Source: Paraconiothyrium sp. Pb-2020 | Lineage: Eukaryota > Ascomycota > Dothideomycetes > Pleosporales > Didymosphaeriaceae | Assembly: GCA_022419385.1 (NCBI GenBank) | Contig: JAJUBI010000006.1 | Coordinates: 1,922,001 to 1,986,000, forward strand | Direction of reading: 5' to 3' | DNA: 64,000 nt | In this document: positions 35,801 through 45,954 of the stretch, piece after piece | Position numbering within the stretch: position 1 is the first letter of the stretch | Layout: each line of letters begins with the position of its first letter | The notes under the pieces: generated by a model | What the model was told of the DNA's origin: nothing | Database searches by the model: none | Seen by the model: only the letters and a program-made list of their open reading frames with translations | Made by a program: the position numbers and the translations under genes

Positions 35801-36108
35801 TTGGTAGATGCGCTCGCTGAGGCTGTTACGCTTGGTGATACTGAGGAAGTGGTGGAAGTTACGATTGTAGACGAGCGGGGGTCGGACTTCCCACTTGTTG
35901 ACTGACGGTCCGACGCTGCTTGCGCGGTGGACGACTCGCGGGGAGGAGGTGTAGAGGATGGGTGCGTCGACTCAGATGTTGCGGAGACTGCAGATGTAGG
36001 TTCACTATCATCTTGACGACGTGCCAATGGGAGGTGGGGGGCTGCTGTGACGATGTGGAGGCAGATGAGAAGCACGAGTGTGACTGAAAGGATTCGAAAA
36101 GAGCGCAT
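32843..36108 (-). CDS. Seven-TM DUF4203 (TMEM198-like) protein with long cytosolic tail
   Basis: Four exons, 36108-35787, 35731-35611, 35562-35126 and 35073-32843 (introns 55, 48 and 52 bp), give 1036 aa. A signal peptide (ILSVTLVLLICLHIVTA) and a Ser/Thr-rich, probably O-glycosylated extracellular stretch precede seven hydrophobic segments between about residues 115 and 330 (for example LGLIGAILLISGALYAVVG, FFVAAFLTGVMFGALALIF, VELAGVVILCVFGIIS). This is the DUF4203/TMEM198 arrangement. The remaining 700 residues are charged, Ser-rich and disordered, ending in a Gln/Met-rich coiled coil (QKEMEQQQQAAMAQHR). Animal TMEM198 acts in Wnt receptor signalling; the fungal role is not known to me. 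The tail may be a signalling scaffold, which is inference. Confidence 0.85.
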
Positions 36109-37707
36109 GGCGAGCTGCGTTTAATTGACAATGGCCATGCGAATTAGTATTGGGGAATGTCCAGGAAAGCGCTGAAAGGTAGGAAGGCGCGAATGCGACG
36201 CGCGGTAGGTTGGACAGCCGCGAAGAAGGAGCGACGGAAAGGAAGGAACGAATAATCACAACGGTGAGGTAATTATTACTTGGTATCAAAGGAATGGACG
36301 CCGGCAAAGACACGCAGCCAGTCTGTGGAACTGGTTGCTGGAGAGGTGCAGAAGCGCAGCTGCAGGAAGGCACAAAATCAAGGACGAGGTGACAGGGATA
36401 TCTGTCGGCGATAAAGGCCACCCGCATGGCCACGGGCGCATCATCAATTGGCACAGCTCGATGAGCCGGGAGCTACATGGAGCTTGGGCCGTCGAAGGTG
36501 CAAAGACCGATTCATGAGTTCCTGTCCAAAAGCGTAGCGCCGTCGTCAAACGTCAAAACAGGTGTATCGAATCGGGACAGGCCTACACTACTTGGAGTAA
36601 GTCTGAAGCATCGCGAAATTGCACCAAGCCACTGTCGTCGCCTTTTCGCGCCAGACGAACCTCAGCTGTGCCTCATTGGACTCAGAGGACTATGTCAGCC
36701 AGGATTCGCGCCTCGCGCAGAGTCAAAAGGGAGGAGCAATGGCAGGCCGCATCCGAATGCCCGCAGCTACGCCCGCCCGTCTCCTTCATCGCGAGGCGTC
36801 CTGGAGCGCAACATGGCCAAGCGCAGCGCAGCCGACGCAAAAGCGAGACGTCACGGAGGAAGGGTGCTCCTCGGAGCAGGGTGCATGAACCGTCAGCCTG
36901 AAAGTTGGAGGTTGATGGAGGACGCGTCGCAGGACACGCGAAAAGACATTAGCCAGGGGCCAATCAGGCGAGTGATGCATCCACTACTTTTGCTCGGGCC
37001 TGCATGATTCGCTGCGATTTGCGCGCATCCCCGCTGGCGCTGTTCCAAAAAAGGGCTGTCGGGAGCGCTGCATAAGAGTGCCGAGAGCCCTGCATAGAGT
37101 CCTCCCCCGTGTATAAACCGCTGTGGGTACAGCGTGGGAGGCGGTGTTGTGCATTCGTGTCACCAGAGCAGAAACCATGGAAGATGAACACACGAGAGCA
37201 AGAGGCCAAGTCGACGCAAGCCAAGCACGCGGCCAGCTGAGCTGACGCTCGTTGCTCGGGAGTGAACCTTATGATCGACGCGATGCCGAAGATCCTGCTC
37301 TGTGCTTTCCCGTCCTTGCGCCGCCGGAGAAGCGCCTTCGCGTAGACACCTTTTTAGGGTATTGCGATCCCAGAAAGTCAGACTTACTGCCTGACCGGGG
37401 AGTTGTTGCTCATACTCATTCGACAGGTTCTAACGACTTCTTTCCCTTGCTGCATGTGTTGGGCGTTAACTTCTTCTTGTTGTCAGCTGTTCCAATCCAA
37501 GAGAACATGTGAGCAAATGGTTCTGTGACACGACTCCTAGCTCGTGCATTTCCCACGAACTTTTCCGAAGGTTACACGTCTTCAACGCTGCAGTACAAGC
37601 AGGTATTTCAACATAGTGACCTGACGCTGTCGATCGATACCAGCTCGGACGGCTACCATTCGCTCTATCTGGCGAAGGCTGAGTAGAGGATTCTGTAGTG
37701 CCAGCCT
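36109..37707. other. Intergenic, no gene seen
   Basis: About 1.6 kb between the start of the DUF4203 gene and the 3' end of glutathione synthetase. GC-rich open frames on both strands (up to 176 codons) are basic and lack domains, so I treat them as chance. Confidence 0.4.
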
Positions 37708-39393
37708 TCATGCACCGGTCAGAACCACGCTATCAACGGCTCCGAACCCTGCAGCCACACCTCCCTCTTCGCTCTGATCTCCTTTGGTTCGAAGAAGATA
37801 CCCAGCTTCCCAATTCTCTAAAACCTGACCCGCGTCCTTGTCGTCGGTCCCGTTCCGCCATAGACACACGCCATAAACCCCGAGCTCACCAATAACACCA
37901 CCTCGTTGTAGCTGCCCGTTTCGAAGGATCGCATTGGTCAGTGGAGGCGGCTCTATCATCTCCATCAGGATGTATGCTGGCCAGTGTGTCTGCGGAAGCT
38001 TCCCGAGAAAGCCTGGAATAGCCTTTCGATACACGTTGTTCCCTCCTCCTTCGCGTTGGGGTTTGAGTACGTAGCGGGCCGCAGAGTGTACGTCTCGCGC
38101 CAACTTCTTAGCCTCCTGTCCAGCCTCACTATCGTCTAGCGGGTATATGGGCGCAAATGTTGAAAGCACTTTCGCAGCCACTTGCTCATTCGGCAGGAAA
38201 CGCTTCAGATGCGGAGAGTGCGGGGTCGCAAGGACTTGCTGGACCTTCTTGCACCCGGCAAGGTGCGTCAGCACACTCGGGCACTTGATTGCTTTACTCC
38301 TCTCGAGCTGAAATCTTGCGTCCCATTCTTTCTCTTCTGGATAGTCGTCCGGAGAATAACCGGCTCGGAAGTAGATGGTGGTAACCTCGTACGTAGTGAG
38401 GGGCGAGTTTGGTGGTGTATACAATAACGTACGATCTGTATCTAATTCCGTGTGCGACAACGTCTGTTCGAAAGGCAATCGGAAAGCGCGTACGCCGTTT
38501 TCTTCGAACAATGCGTATTCAAGGTGCCGCTGGTCAAAAACATTTCTTTCGGGATCTTGTACCACGAACAGTACGCAAAGAGCACGCCCCGTTGACGAAG
38601 GTCCGTATGCCTTGTGCGCAGCAGCAAGCCCTTGAGCCAGAGAAGAGGCCGACTTACTCTGGCGGAGAGCTTCTTCTTTGATGAGGGAAGTCGCAGATGA
38701 TGGATACGCATTCATCGAGAGCAAGTATCTGTGCAACCGCGATACTTGAGAGGATAGACCACCAAAAGACGATGCAATCGTGTTGAACTCGACTTGTTTG
38801 AGGCCGGATGGCGAGGAAGGGTTGCCTTGGTCCACGTGGACCATGTAATCCGAACGGAATAGACCAAGAGATAGATTCTATAACACGTGAGAGACCGTTC
38901 TTTGAGTAAGTTGACCGGCGTCTTACCTGCACATAGCCTTCCTTCTTAACTGCTAAATGAGTTTGCCAAAGCTTCCCCACGAAGTCATCAATGTCGATTA
39001 GTCTGCGAGGAGTCAGCCCAAGTTTGATTCATCACAAAGGTTGCAATGTCGTGTCGAGAGCATAGCGTGGGACTATGGCGATCATACTCACTCCTCCACG
39101 ATGCCTCTTAACCACTCTTCGTCTCGAGCTATCGCCGAGTACAACTCATTGTAAGCTGTCTGTATTGCCAAACCTTCTTCGAAGCAGTTGCGAGGGAACA
39201 GACTCGGAAAGAGAGTGACGGGTGCTGTAGCAGCGAGCACCCCAGCAGGGTCTTGAGCCGGTTGGACGAATGACGGAGCCGGCCGCACCGCTAGTCCATG
39301 CGCGATCGACCAGTCTTTCAGATTCGTTAACAGGTATTCCTGCTCTTCTGAAGATAGCTCCGGTGGATAGCCTTCTTGCGCGTTAATCCCCAT
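37708..39393 (-). CDS. gsh2: Glutathione synthetase
   Basis: Three exons, 39393-39092, 39002-38927 and 38877-37708 (introns 89 and 49 bp), give 515 aa, a normal length for the eukaryotic enzyme. It ligates glycine to gamma-glutamylcysteine with ATP in the cytosol, the last step of glutathione synthesis. Family sequence includes the N-terminal FPSLFPRNCFEE, GLFRSDYMVH, KQVEFNTIASSFGGL, RAGYSPDDYP, the ATP-grasp glycine-rich loop KPQREGGGNNVY, YILMEMIEPP, and the C-terminal substrate lid GGVAAGFGAVDSVVLTGA. Nothing is missing. A TTAGTAA element about 60 bp upstream of the ATG suggests control by a Yap1-type oxidative-stress factor. Confidence 0.97.
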
Positions 39394-40101
39394 TATAGCA
39401 GTGTGTGGTTGCTCTCAGGTTAGATACAAGTACAATAGGTGGGGTGAATTGACATTAGTAAAAATGACCCAATCCGCGCTAAGCGATTTCCTCTTTCGAG
39501 CGCCGGATTTCGGAAGAGCTAGTGCAAAGTGCTTCTGGTCAATTACCTGAGATTAGACTACATGAGTTGAGCTTCGCCCAAGAGAACAAGTTACGTGCAC
39601 TATGCACAAGCTCGAGGGGCTTTAATGCAGATGGACATACTTTCACGTGATTGGATAGCGTTGGCGCTTGGACCGTTTGTGCGGCAATCGCTCTTGCCAT
39701 CTTAACCAACAAACGCGCAATGGCAGGTTGTTGTTGGGCATTAGGCTAGATGTGCGCAAGTTGAACAATTCACCACCTATACCTCATATCGGCACGCTCA
39801 ACCTGCCGGGCGCCATTATCCGAAGATCCTCGTGACGCTCGTCAAGGCCTGGAGCTTCAGGTCACGGCAACTACAACCTGAGAAGGACGAAGCTGTCCCG
39901 GTCGGAGGCTGCGATTGACGCATAGGCAGGGTCTTCCACGATCCGACTCTTTGACACTCACTCTTACCGTTGGTCTCGTTCTCCACATTTGCCGCTGTTT
40001 GGATAATACATAAGCGCTGTCAGCTGCGTCGCTGCTTGTAACTGTCTAATTTCTACGTCAGTCGGTCATCTTGAGTCGCAATAGACCGAAGCGCACCCGG
40101 A
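39394..40101. other. Divergent promoter region (GSH2 / zinc-finger gene)
   Basis: 708 bp between two start codons facing away from each other. It holds a Yap1-type element near the GSH2 side. No gene is seen. Confidence 0.5.
39455..39461 (-). promoter_or_regulatory. Yap1-type response element (TTASTAA) upstream of GSH2
   Basis: The plus strand reads TTAGTAA, so the GSH2 coding strand reads TTACTAA, an exact match to the consensus bound by Yap1/Pap1-class bZIP factors. It lies 62-68 bases before the GSH2 start. In yeasts, glutathione synthesis genes are known targets of such factors. A 7-bp match alone can be chance, so the gene context carries most of the weight. Confidence 0.5.
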
Positions 40102-42054
40102 ATGGATAATAACTTCTCGGCTGCCGCGAGAAGCGTCCAAGCATTGCCGGCAGAGAGCTCCACCACTCATAATGGGCGCAAGCGACAGAAGAGAGCAGCA
40201 CTGACGACTATAACGCCCGCGGAGCTCGCTGGAAACCAGCACAGGCTACCAGCAACTGCTTCACCATCGTCTAACGGGGGGACCTATGATCATCTCCTTC
40301 ATTGGGATAGAGAAGAAGGAGATGCAATCGTCGAATGGGATAAGGAAGGCTGGAGCGAAGACAATGACGAGACCGATGGCGAGGACGAAAGAGCTGCTGT
40401 CGTTTACGCCGTAGAGGAAGGAGAAATCGAAAGTATATCCGGTGGCTCCGGTTATAACTCCCTCGACGCCGAAGAGATGGCAATCAGGCAAGTCTACCAG
40501 CAGTCGCGGGAAAGAGCTGGGAAAGTCCCAAAAGAGGTTGTCATCCGCATTATAAATGAGAGCATAGAAGCTTTCACCAACGACTGGTCTCCGAGCAAGA
40601 TAATGGAACTGGAAAGCAAGGACCAGCCGCTCGATCCGATCCGTCTATGGGAGGATGGAGAAGCGCTTAACTGTAGAACAGAACTCATCGAGAGATACAC
40701 GTTTGAAGTCCGACTTTTCGAAAATAAGCTGGACAGATTGGCGGAAGAGATCTGCAAGATCCCTCAAAATTCGGAGAAACAGGTGCGTCAACATTGCAGG
40801 AACCTGGAAATGCACGTGCATAACCTCGAGATGGCTAAGTGGTACCTTTCCATTTACGAATTGCCTCCGGTGGACACTGAAGACGGCAACGATCATAAGC
40901 AGCATGCGACTCAAACATCAACACGAGGGCATGACGCTGAGGTCATTGATCTGGGATCAAGTCCAGAATCTTCAGAACACGGTGACGAAAAAGATTTGCT
41001 TGTTGATGCTGAAGAACCGGCCGTTACACACTCTTCATTGCAACAAGCAGTCCTGTCAAAACGAACGGAGCCTTTCGAGCGCAAAGAACACTTGAAGCAG
41101 CATCTCACGATTCATTCCGATACAAGATCACATAAGTGCACAGAGTGTGGCTACGAAACAGAGCGCAAAGACAAGTTGCATAATCACCTAGAGCATCACC
41201 ATGATCGGGATAGGGCCGCGGCGGGCAGGACAACAAATGCTGTGGGTACGGAAGCAACGGCATACCATGAAAACAACATTGAGATGGTTCTAGATAATCC
41301 ACCGACTGTAGCAACAGACGTCACCGCACCAAGAACACTTGGACTCGTACGGTTAAGGAGCACAATTTCGGAGTCTGGGGTTGTCTCATCAATTGAGCCA
41401 GATAAAGCCTCCATCTCGCCTACCGCGAGACATACAGAATCAAGGTCGCGGAAATCGCAGAAGGCTCGTGGGAGCCGACCAGAAATCGCTTCCATTCTGA
41501 CTGTGTCAGGTTGGGACATGCAAGACCTGGTCGCTGCTAAGGACCGTAAGAGAATTGTCATGAAAGTGATGCTTGGGATGAGTCGTCAAGAGCGTGACAT
41601 GATCCATAAGAGGATCACAGCTTTAAAAAAGTCAAATTTGCTCAAGGAGATCAGTACATGCATCAATATGCTATACCGGAAAGAACAGAAGATTTTGGGC
41701 GTGTTGCCATCAGATCTACCAAAAATCAAGGCAATCACAAACTTCTTTCTGTGTTGGTGGCTCGCGGACGACTATATGCACAAAGTACCATCGGACCAAC
41801 AACTTCACGAATTGGTGACTGAGCTCCACCAATGCGACGACCTTTCAACCTTCTATGAATGGGTGTATTTTATACTAAACAGAACCTTCAGTGAGGAAGC
41901 GTTTCGCAGTGCACAGGCCCCTTCCCAGGATGAGATCATTGTGATCTCTGACGATGATGAATTGAAGTCTGCAAGACCACCATCACGGGAACAAACGCCA
42001 AGACGAGTGCAAGCACAGCATATACCCCAAGACAATTTCATAAGGCTGCATTGA
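40102..42054 (+). CDS. Nuclear-looking zinc-finger protein with SUMO-interaction-like motifs
   Basis: A single exon of 650 aa. The N-terminus has a bipartite basic patch (NGRKRQKRA) fit for nuclear import, then acidic linkers. Around residues 324-368 lie two C2H2-like units: the first (EPFERKEHLKQHLTIH) has lost its cysteine pair, while the second (HKCTECGYETERKDKLHNH) is complete. Residues about 468-605 form a compact, helix-rich domain (WDMQDLVAAKDRKRIVMKV, TNFFLCWWLADDYMHKVPS) that I remember from other fungal nuclear proteins, possibly the Pfam entry DUF7607; I am not sure of the name. Two segments, EVIDLGSS near 280 and EIIVISDDDE near 612, look like SUMO-interaction motifs. It is divergent from GSH2. 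A chromatin or SUMO-pathway role is inference. Confidence 0.8.
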   Translation: MDNNFSAAARSVQALPAESSTTHNGRKRQKRAALTTITPAELAGNQHRLPATASPSSNGGTYDHLLHWDREEGDAIVEWDKEGWSEDNDETDGEDERAAVVYAVEEGEIESISGGSGYNSLDAEEMAIRQVYQQSRERAGKVPKEVVIRIINESIEAFTNDWSPSKIMELESKDQPLDPIRLWEDGEALNCRTELIERYTFEVRLFENKLDRLAEEICKIPQNSEKQVRQHCRNLEMHVHNLEMAKWYLSIYELPPVDTEDGNDHKQHATQTSTRGHDAEVIDLGSSPESSEHGDEKDLLVDAEEPAVTHSSLQQAVLSKRTEPFERKEHLKQHLTIHSDTRSHKCTECGYETERKDKLHNHLEHHHDRDRAAAGRTTNAVGTEATAYHENNIEMVLDNPPTVATDVTAPRTLGLVRLRSTISESGVVSSIEPDKASISPTARHTESRSRKSQKARGSRPEIASILTVSGWDMQDLVAAKDRKRIVMKVMLGMSRQERDMIHKRITALKKSNLLKEISTCINMLYRKEQKILGVLPSDLPKIKAITNFFLCWWLADDYMHKVPSDQQLHELVTELHQCDDLSTFYEWVYFILNRTFSEEAFRSAQAPSQDEIIVISDDDELKSARPPSREQTPRRVQAQHIPQDNFIRLH

Positions 42055-42950
42055 ATCAGGGACAAAAGCGAGGAGTAAAGTTTTGGTTGTGGGCAATAAG
42101 CTATTGCATCAGCGCTGACTGGCAGCGTGAAGGCTCCCAATCCTTGTGCAGAAGCGGGCGCTGAACACGCGTGCATACGGACTGCTCACCGCCATTGGAA
42201 GTGCTCCCATAATCAAAGTTCAGTCAGAGCTGAAATTGAAGGAAGGCAACTATCGATGCAACACTAGATCATAACACATTACACTGTGAGAGGCTGCTTA
42301 GGATTGTAGGCACAACCATCGTATGATGGCTTCGCCGTGCACCCCTGGCTTCAATTTATACATGCCGATCCGTTAGCGGCCACGGTTGTAATTTGGCGAC
42401 GGAAGGTCTTGTTGCCGAGGGGAGACTAGTGGATTTCGATCGGCGACCGATAGTAGCAGAACAACCCTCGAGAGCTGAACCTTTGGTGACACGAGAGTAG
42501 AGTGCGTCAGGTCTTGCTGATGTTAACCTACGGGAAAAAGAGAACATGTTCAAATTGATCGGGTTTGCAATTGTAGAGCGCTAGGTCGGCGGACCCGCAC
42601 ATGCGGCACTGTTTCTTGGTCTCCATTGTCTGTGTCGGCAAAAGAGGGGACTTGCGGCATTCATTGATGATCTCGACCTCGCCGGATTACTCTAGAGTAT
42701 TTTCAGATCGGCTGCAGGTCGGCGCAGCGTTGTAGGACCGCAGCCAATCAAAGAAGAGGCATTCTAAGCGGACCGCCGGCATGCTTTAGCCTGCGATTCC
42801 GCTGCGGAATGAATTCTGTCTCTCACGTACGCCTTTAAACCTCCTCATCCGCAACACACATCTTCACCGCCCCTCCCACCTTTCCAGACCCCAACTCTTC
42901 TCGCCACCAATTCTCCGATTTTGCGCTCCCCAACTGCGCTCGCCGCCGCC
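42055..42950. other. Intergenic upstream of HEM1
   Basis: No supported gene. The last 150 bp before the HEM1 start are C/T-rich with CTTTAAA near 42832, a plausible core promoter. Antisense frames entering HEM1 here are shadows of that gene. Confidence 0.45.
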
Positions 42951-44883
42951 ATGGAGTCCATTCTGCGCCAGTCGCGGTCCATGTGCCCGTTCCTCTCCAA
43001 GACGTCCCCCGCCACGCTCCGCTCGCTTTCGACGACTGCTACCGAGCACCATGTCTCGCCCGGAGCAGGCAGCATGTCCAATTTGCAGGTGCTTGCCAGG
43101 CGCTGCCCCATCATGGGCAAAGCGCTCGCCGTCCAGAGCGCCCGTATTGGCAACAATGCGCTTGCGGGCGCTTTCGGTGGCGCGCGGGCTTATTCCACGC
43201 GTGTAAGCCGCGCTAGACTGCACACCTCCACATCAAAGGAAGCACAGGCCGTCGACATTGAGAAGCTACGTTCCAAGCAAGGTATGCCTTTTTACGAGAT
43301 TGAGTCAAGCAAGGCCGGACACTGTTGTCGTAAAGAATTCGTCACTAAACTTTGCTCGTATAGTACCCTATCCGGCGGCGAAGAAGCCGGCAGCGACTCA
43401 AGCTACGCAAACGACCGCACCTCCTGCTCCTCCCGCTTCGAAATTCGACTACGATGGCTTTTACCAGAATGAACTGGACAAGAAGCACAAGGACAAGTCG
43501 TATCGCTACTTTAACAACATCAACCGACTCGCCAAGGAATTTCCCCGCGCTCATATGGCTTCGAAAGAGGAGAAGGTGACGGTGTGGTGCTCCAACGACT
43601 ACCTCGGCATGGGACGCAACCCGCACGTGCTGAAAACCATGCACGACACCCTGGACAATTATGGCGCGGGTGCTGGAGGTACCAGGAACATCTCCGGTCA
43701 TAATCAGCATGCTGTGTCATTGGAGGCCACCCTTGCAAAATTACATGCTCAAGAGGCGGCGCTGGTTTTCTCTTCTTGCTATGTTGCCAACGATGCCACC
43801 CTTGCGACACTTGGCAGCAAGCTTCCCAACTGTGTCATTCTGTCTGACAGTTTGAACCACGCCTCGATGATTCAGGGCATTCGCCATTCTGGCGCCAAGA
43901 AGATGGTATTCAAGCATAACGATGTAGCCGATTTGGAGGCCAAGCTTGCCTCTATCCCACCAGAGCACCCCAAGATCATTGCATTTGAGAGTGTGTATAG
44001 TATGTGTGGATCTATTGGGCCCATTGAAGAAATTTGCGATCTTGCTGAGAAGTATGGCGCCATTACCTTCCTTGACGAAGTCCATGCCGTTGGCATGTAC
44101 GGACCACACGGTGCCGGCGTCGCTGAGCACCTCGACTACGAAGCGCACGTAGCGGGCCGGCCGCAAGGCACGATCATGGAGCGTATTGATATCATTACTG
44201 GAACTCTTGGCAAGGCATATGGCTGCGTTGGTGGCTACATTGCCGGATCTGCCAAGTTGGTTGACACCATCCGTTCTCTCGCCCCGGGTTTCATCTTCAC
44301 CACCTCTCTACCGCCTGCGACCATGGCAGGCGCGAAAACTGCCATTGAATACCAAGCGAACTACCAAGGCGACAGGCGCCTTCAGCAACTGCACACCCGA
44401 GCAGTCAAAGATGCCTTGAACGCCAAGGATATTCCAGTTATCCCCAACCCAAGTCACATTGTCCCTCTGTTAGTTGGAAACGCGGAGGTCGCTAAGAAAG
44501 CTAGTGACATGCTCCTCGAGGACTGGGGCATCTATGTCCAAGCCATCAACTATCCCACCGTCCCGGTCGGCCAGGAGCGTCTCCGCATCACGCCCACACC
44601 GGGCCACGTTCGCGAATACCGTGACCATCTGGTCGAAGCTGTGGACAGCGTCTGGAACGAGCTCGGTATCAAGCGTACCAGCGAATGGGCGTCCGAGGGA
44701 GGCTTCATTGGCGTCGGCGAGGCTGGCGTCGAGGAACCAGAGCCTTTGTGGACCGACTCGCAGCTCGAAGTCGACACCGTCCTAAAGGAGATGAAGGCTG
44801 GTGGTAGTGCTGTCAATGTTCTTGAGGCTATCCTTGAGAAAGAGCACCGTGCTACGGCACAGGCTGTCAGCGCTGCCGCTTAA
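42951..44883 (+). CDS. hem1: 5-aminolevulinate synthase, mitochondrial
   Basis: Two exons, 42951-43281 and 43364-44883 (intron 82 bp), give 616 aa. It condenses glycine and succinyl-CoA with pyridoxal phosphate to 5-aminolevulinate, the first step of heme synthesis, in the mitochondrial matrix. The presequence is basic and carries two Cys-Pro heme-regulatory motifs, MCPFLSK and RRCPIMGK. The catalytic core begins at FDYDGFYQNELDKKHKDKSY and includes WCSNDYLGMG, GAGAGGTRNISG, DEVHAVGMYGPHGAG and the PLP lysine block TGTLGKAYGCVGGY. The tail after about residue 540 is the variable extension of fungal enzymes. Start at ATG 42951 (MESILRQSRSMCPF); the frame is open a little further upstream but with a poorer start. 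Confidence 0.97.
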
Positions 44884-45523
44884 AGCGAACATGGATCTGT
44901 CTCTGTTTCTTTACAGTGATTGCTGGGGGAAGACCTGTTCGCTCCTTTCTTCTTGAGGTCTGGTTGGCTTTGAGCCGCATTATATCAAATCAATCAAATA
45001 TTTTTGCTAGTGCAACTTCGATGCTCTTTAATCGTCGTGACGTGACATCTAGAACATGTTCGTTACTCTTGGATGTGGCAAAGGTTGCTCATACCACGCG
45101 AACCTCGGTAGTAGCTTAAGCTGGCCATGTTATTCGGACCCCCCAGCGGGGTCCTTAGTCTTCGAGGCAGTCCTCCACGCTGGCGCCCGCGGCCTCATAC
45201 ATTTTGGCGCAATTTCCCGATCGGCCTTTCGTACAATGCGTGCTGCACGTCGTGTCTATTTTGTTTAGCGTCAGAGATATGGGTGTCCTTGATCAGGACC
45301 TGTGAGTAGACTAGATGCCTAGTAAGTTCCCAAACGCAGACCCAGTTTGGCCCGATGTGTCGAGTCATCCAGCGCCACGGGCGCTTTGCTGAAGGCCTTA
45401 AGCGCTGTTTCTGGTTTAGGTACTTTCGATTCAGCTATCTCTACGCCATGGTCCACGTGGCTGTAATATCCAGCACGTCTATTATAAACTTCAGGCGTGC
45501 TGTCAGTACTGCTCGCCTTTGAT
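44884..45523. other. Downstream flank of HEM1
   Basis: 640 bp without a supported gene. A short perfect inverted repeat sits at 45136-45154. A TATTATAAA at about 45480 may serve the small frame that follows. Confidence 0.4.
45136..45154. repeat. 7-bp-stem inverted repeat
   Basis: ggacccc (45136-45142) and ggggtcc (45148-45154) are perfect inverted arms around a 5-base loop, 250 bp past the HEM1 stop. It is GC-rich and may fold in RNA. Whether it affects 3'-end formation is unknown. Confidence 0.5.
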
Positions 45524-45954
45524 ATGAATCTTTTGAACGTTAGCTACGACTGTCTATATGTACTGCGTATAGCCAATCATCTGCTCCACTTCAATGTCCA
45601 AGATGACCTTGAACATTTCACCGCAAACGCTTACGTCAACATCGACTCGAACTGGAGCGTATGGGGAGGTGGCCAATTGAAACACTTGTACGAGTGGTGT
45701 ACATTTGCGAATGGCACGAATTGTCCTTACGAATATCTTCCTGGGACCAGGGGTTCGCTGCAAAACCCCTATTCGGTTTGAGCATGTACGGCGGGCCCAA
45801 ACTATTCTGGTACACAATTGACATCCGTTTCAACAACGGGACCGGATATGATACCCTGTTTTGTGTGACGGGAAATCTGGACCAGAACAATATGCCGGGT
45901 CTGACTAAGTCGGGGATGGCTGTGCAGGATACGTTCCAGGCTGAGTTGAGATGA
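45524..45954 (+). CDS. Possible small orphan gene with disputed frame
   Basis: Two plus-strand frames each look coding. The first from ATG 45524 includes FTANAYVNIDSNWSVWGGG and ends at 45781. The second, shifted by two bases, includes YGGPKLFWYTIDIRFNNGTG and FCVTGNLDQNN and stops at 45954. A 93-bp intron (GTATGG after the Ser codon of DSNWS near 45657 to ACCAG near 45750) would join them in phase, with CTTAC as branch site. Against this, the removed part (ending FANGTNCPYEYLP) also looks like protein, so a frameshifted remnant is equally possible. A TATTATAAA lies about 40 bp upstream. There is no clear signal peptide and no family is recognised. Confidence 0.3.

Noticed and set aside
36477..37007. 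176-codon plus-strand frame
   Set aside because: Basic, low in structure, alternatives open in other frames; no supporting signal.
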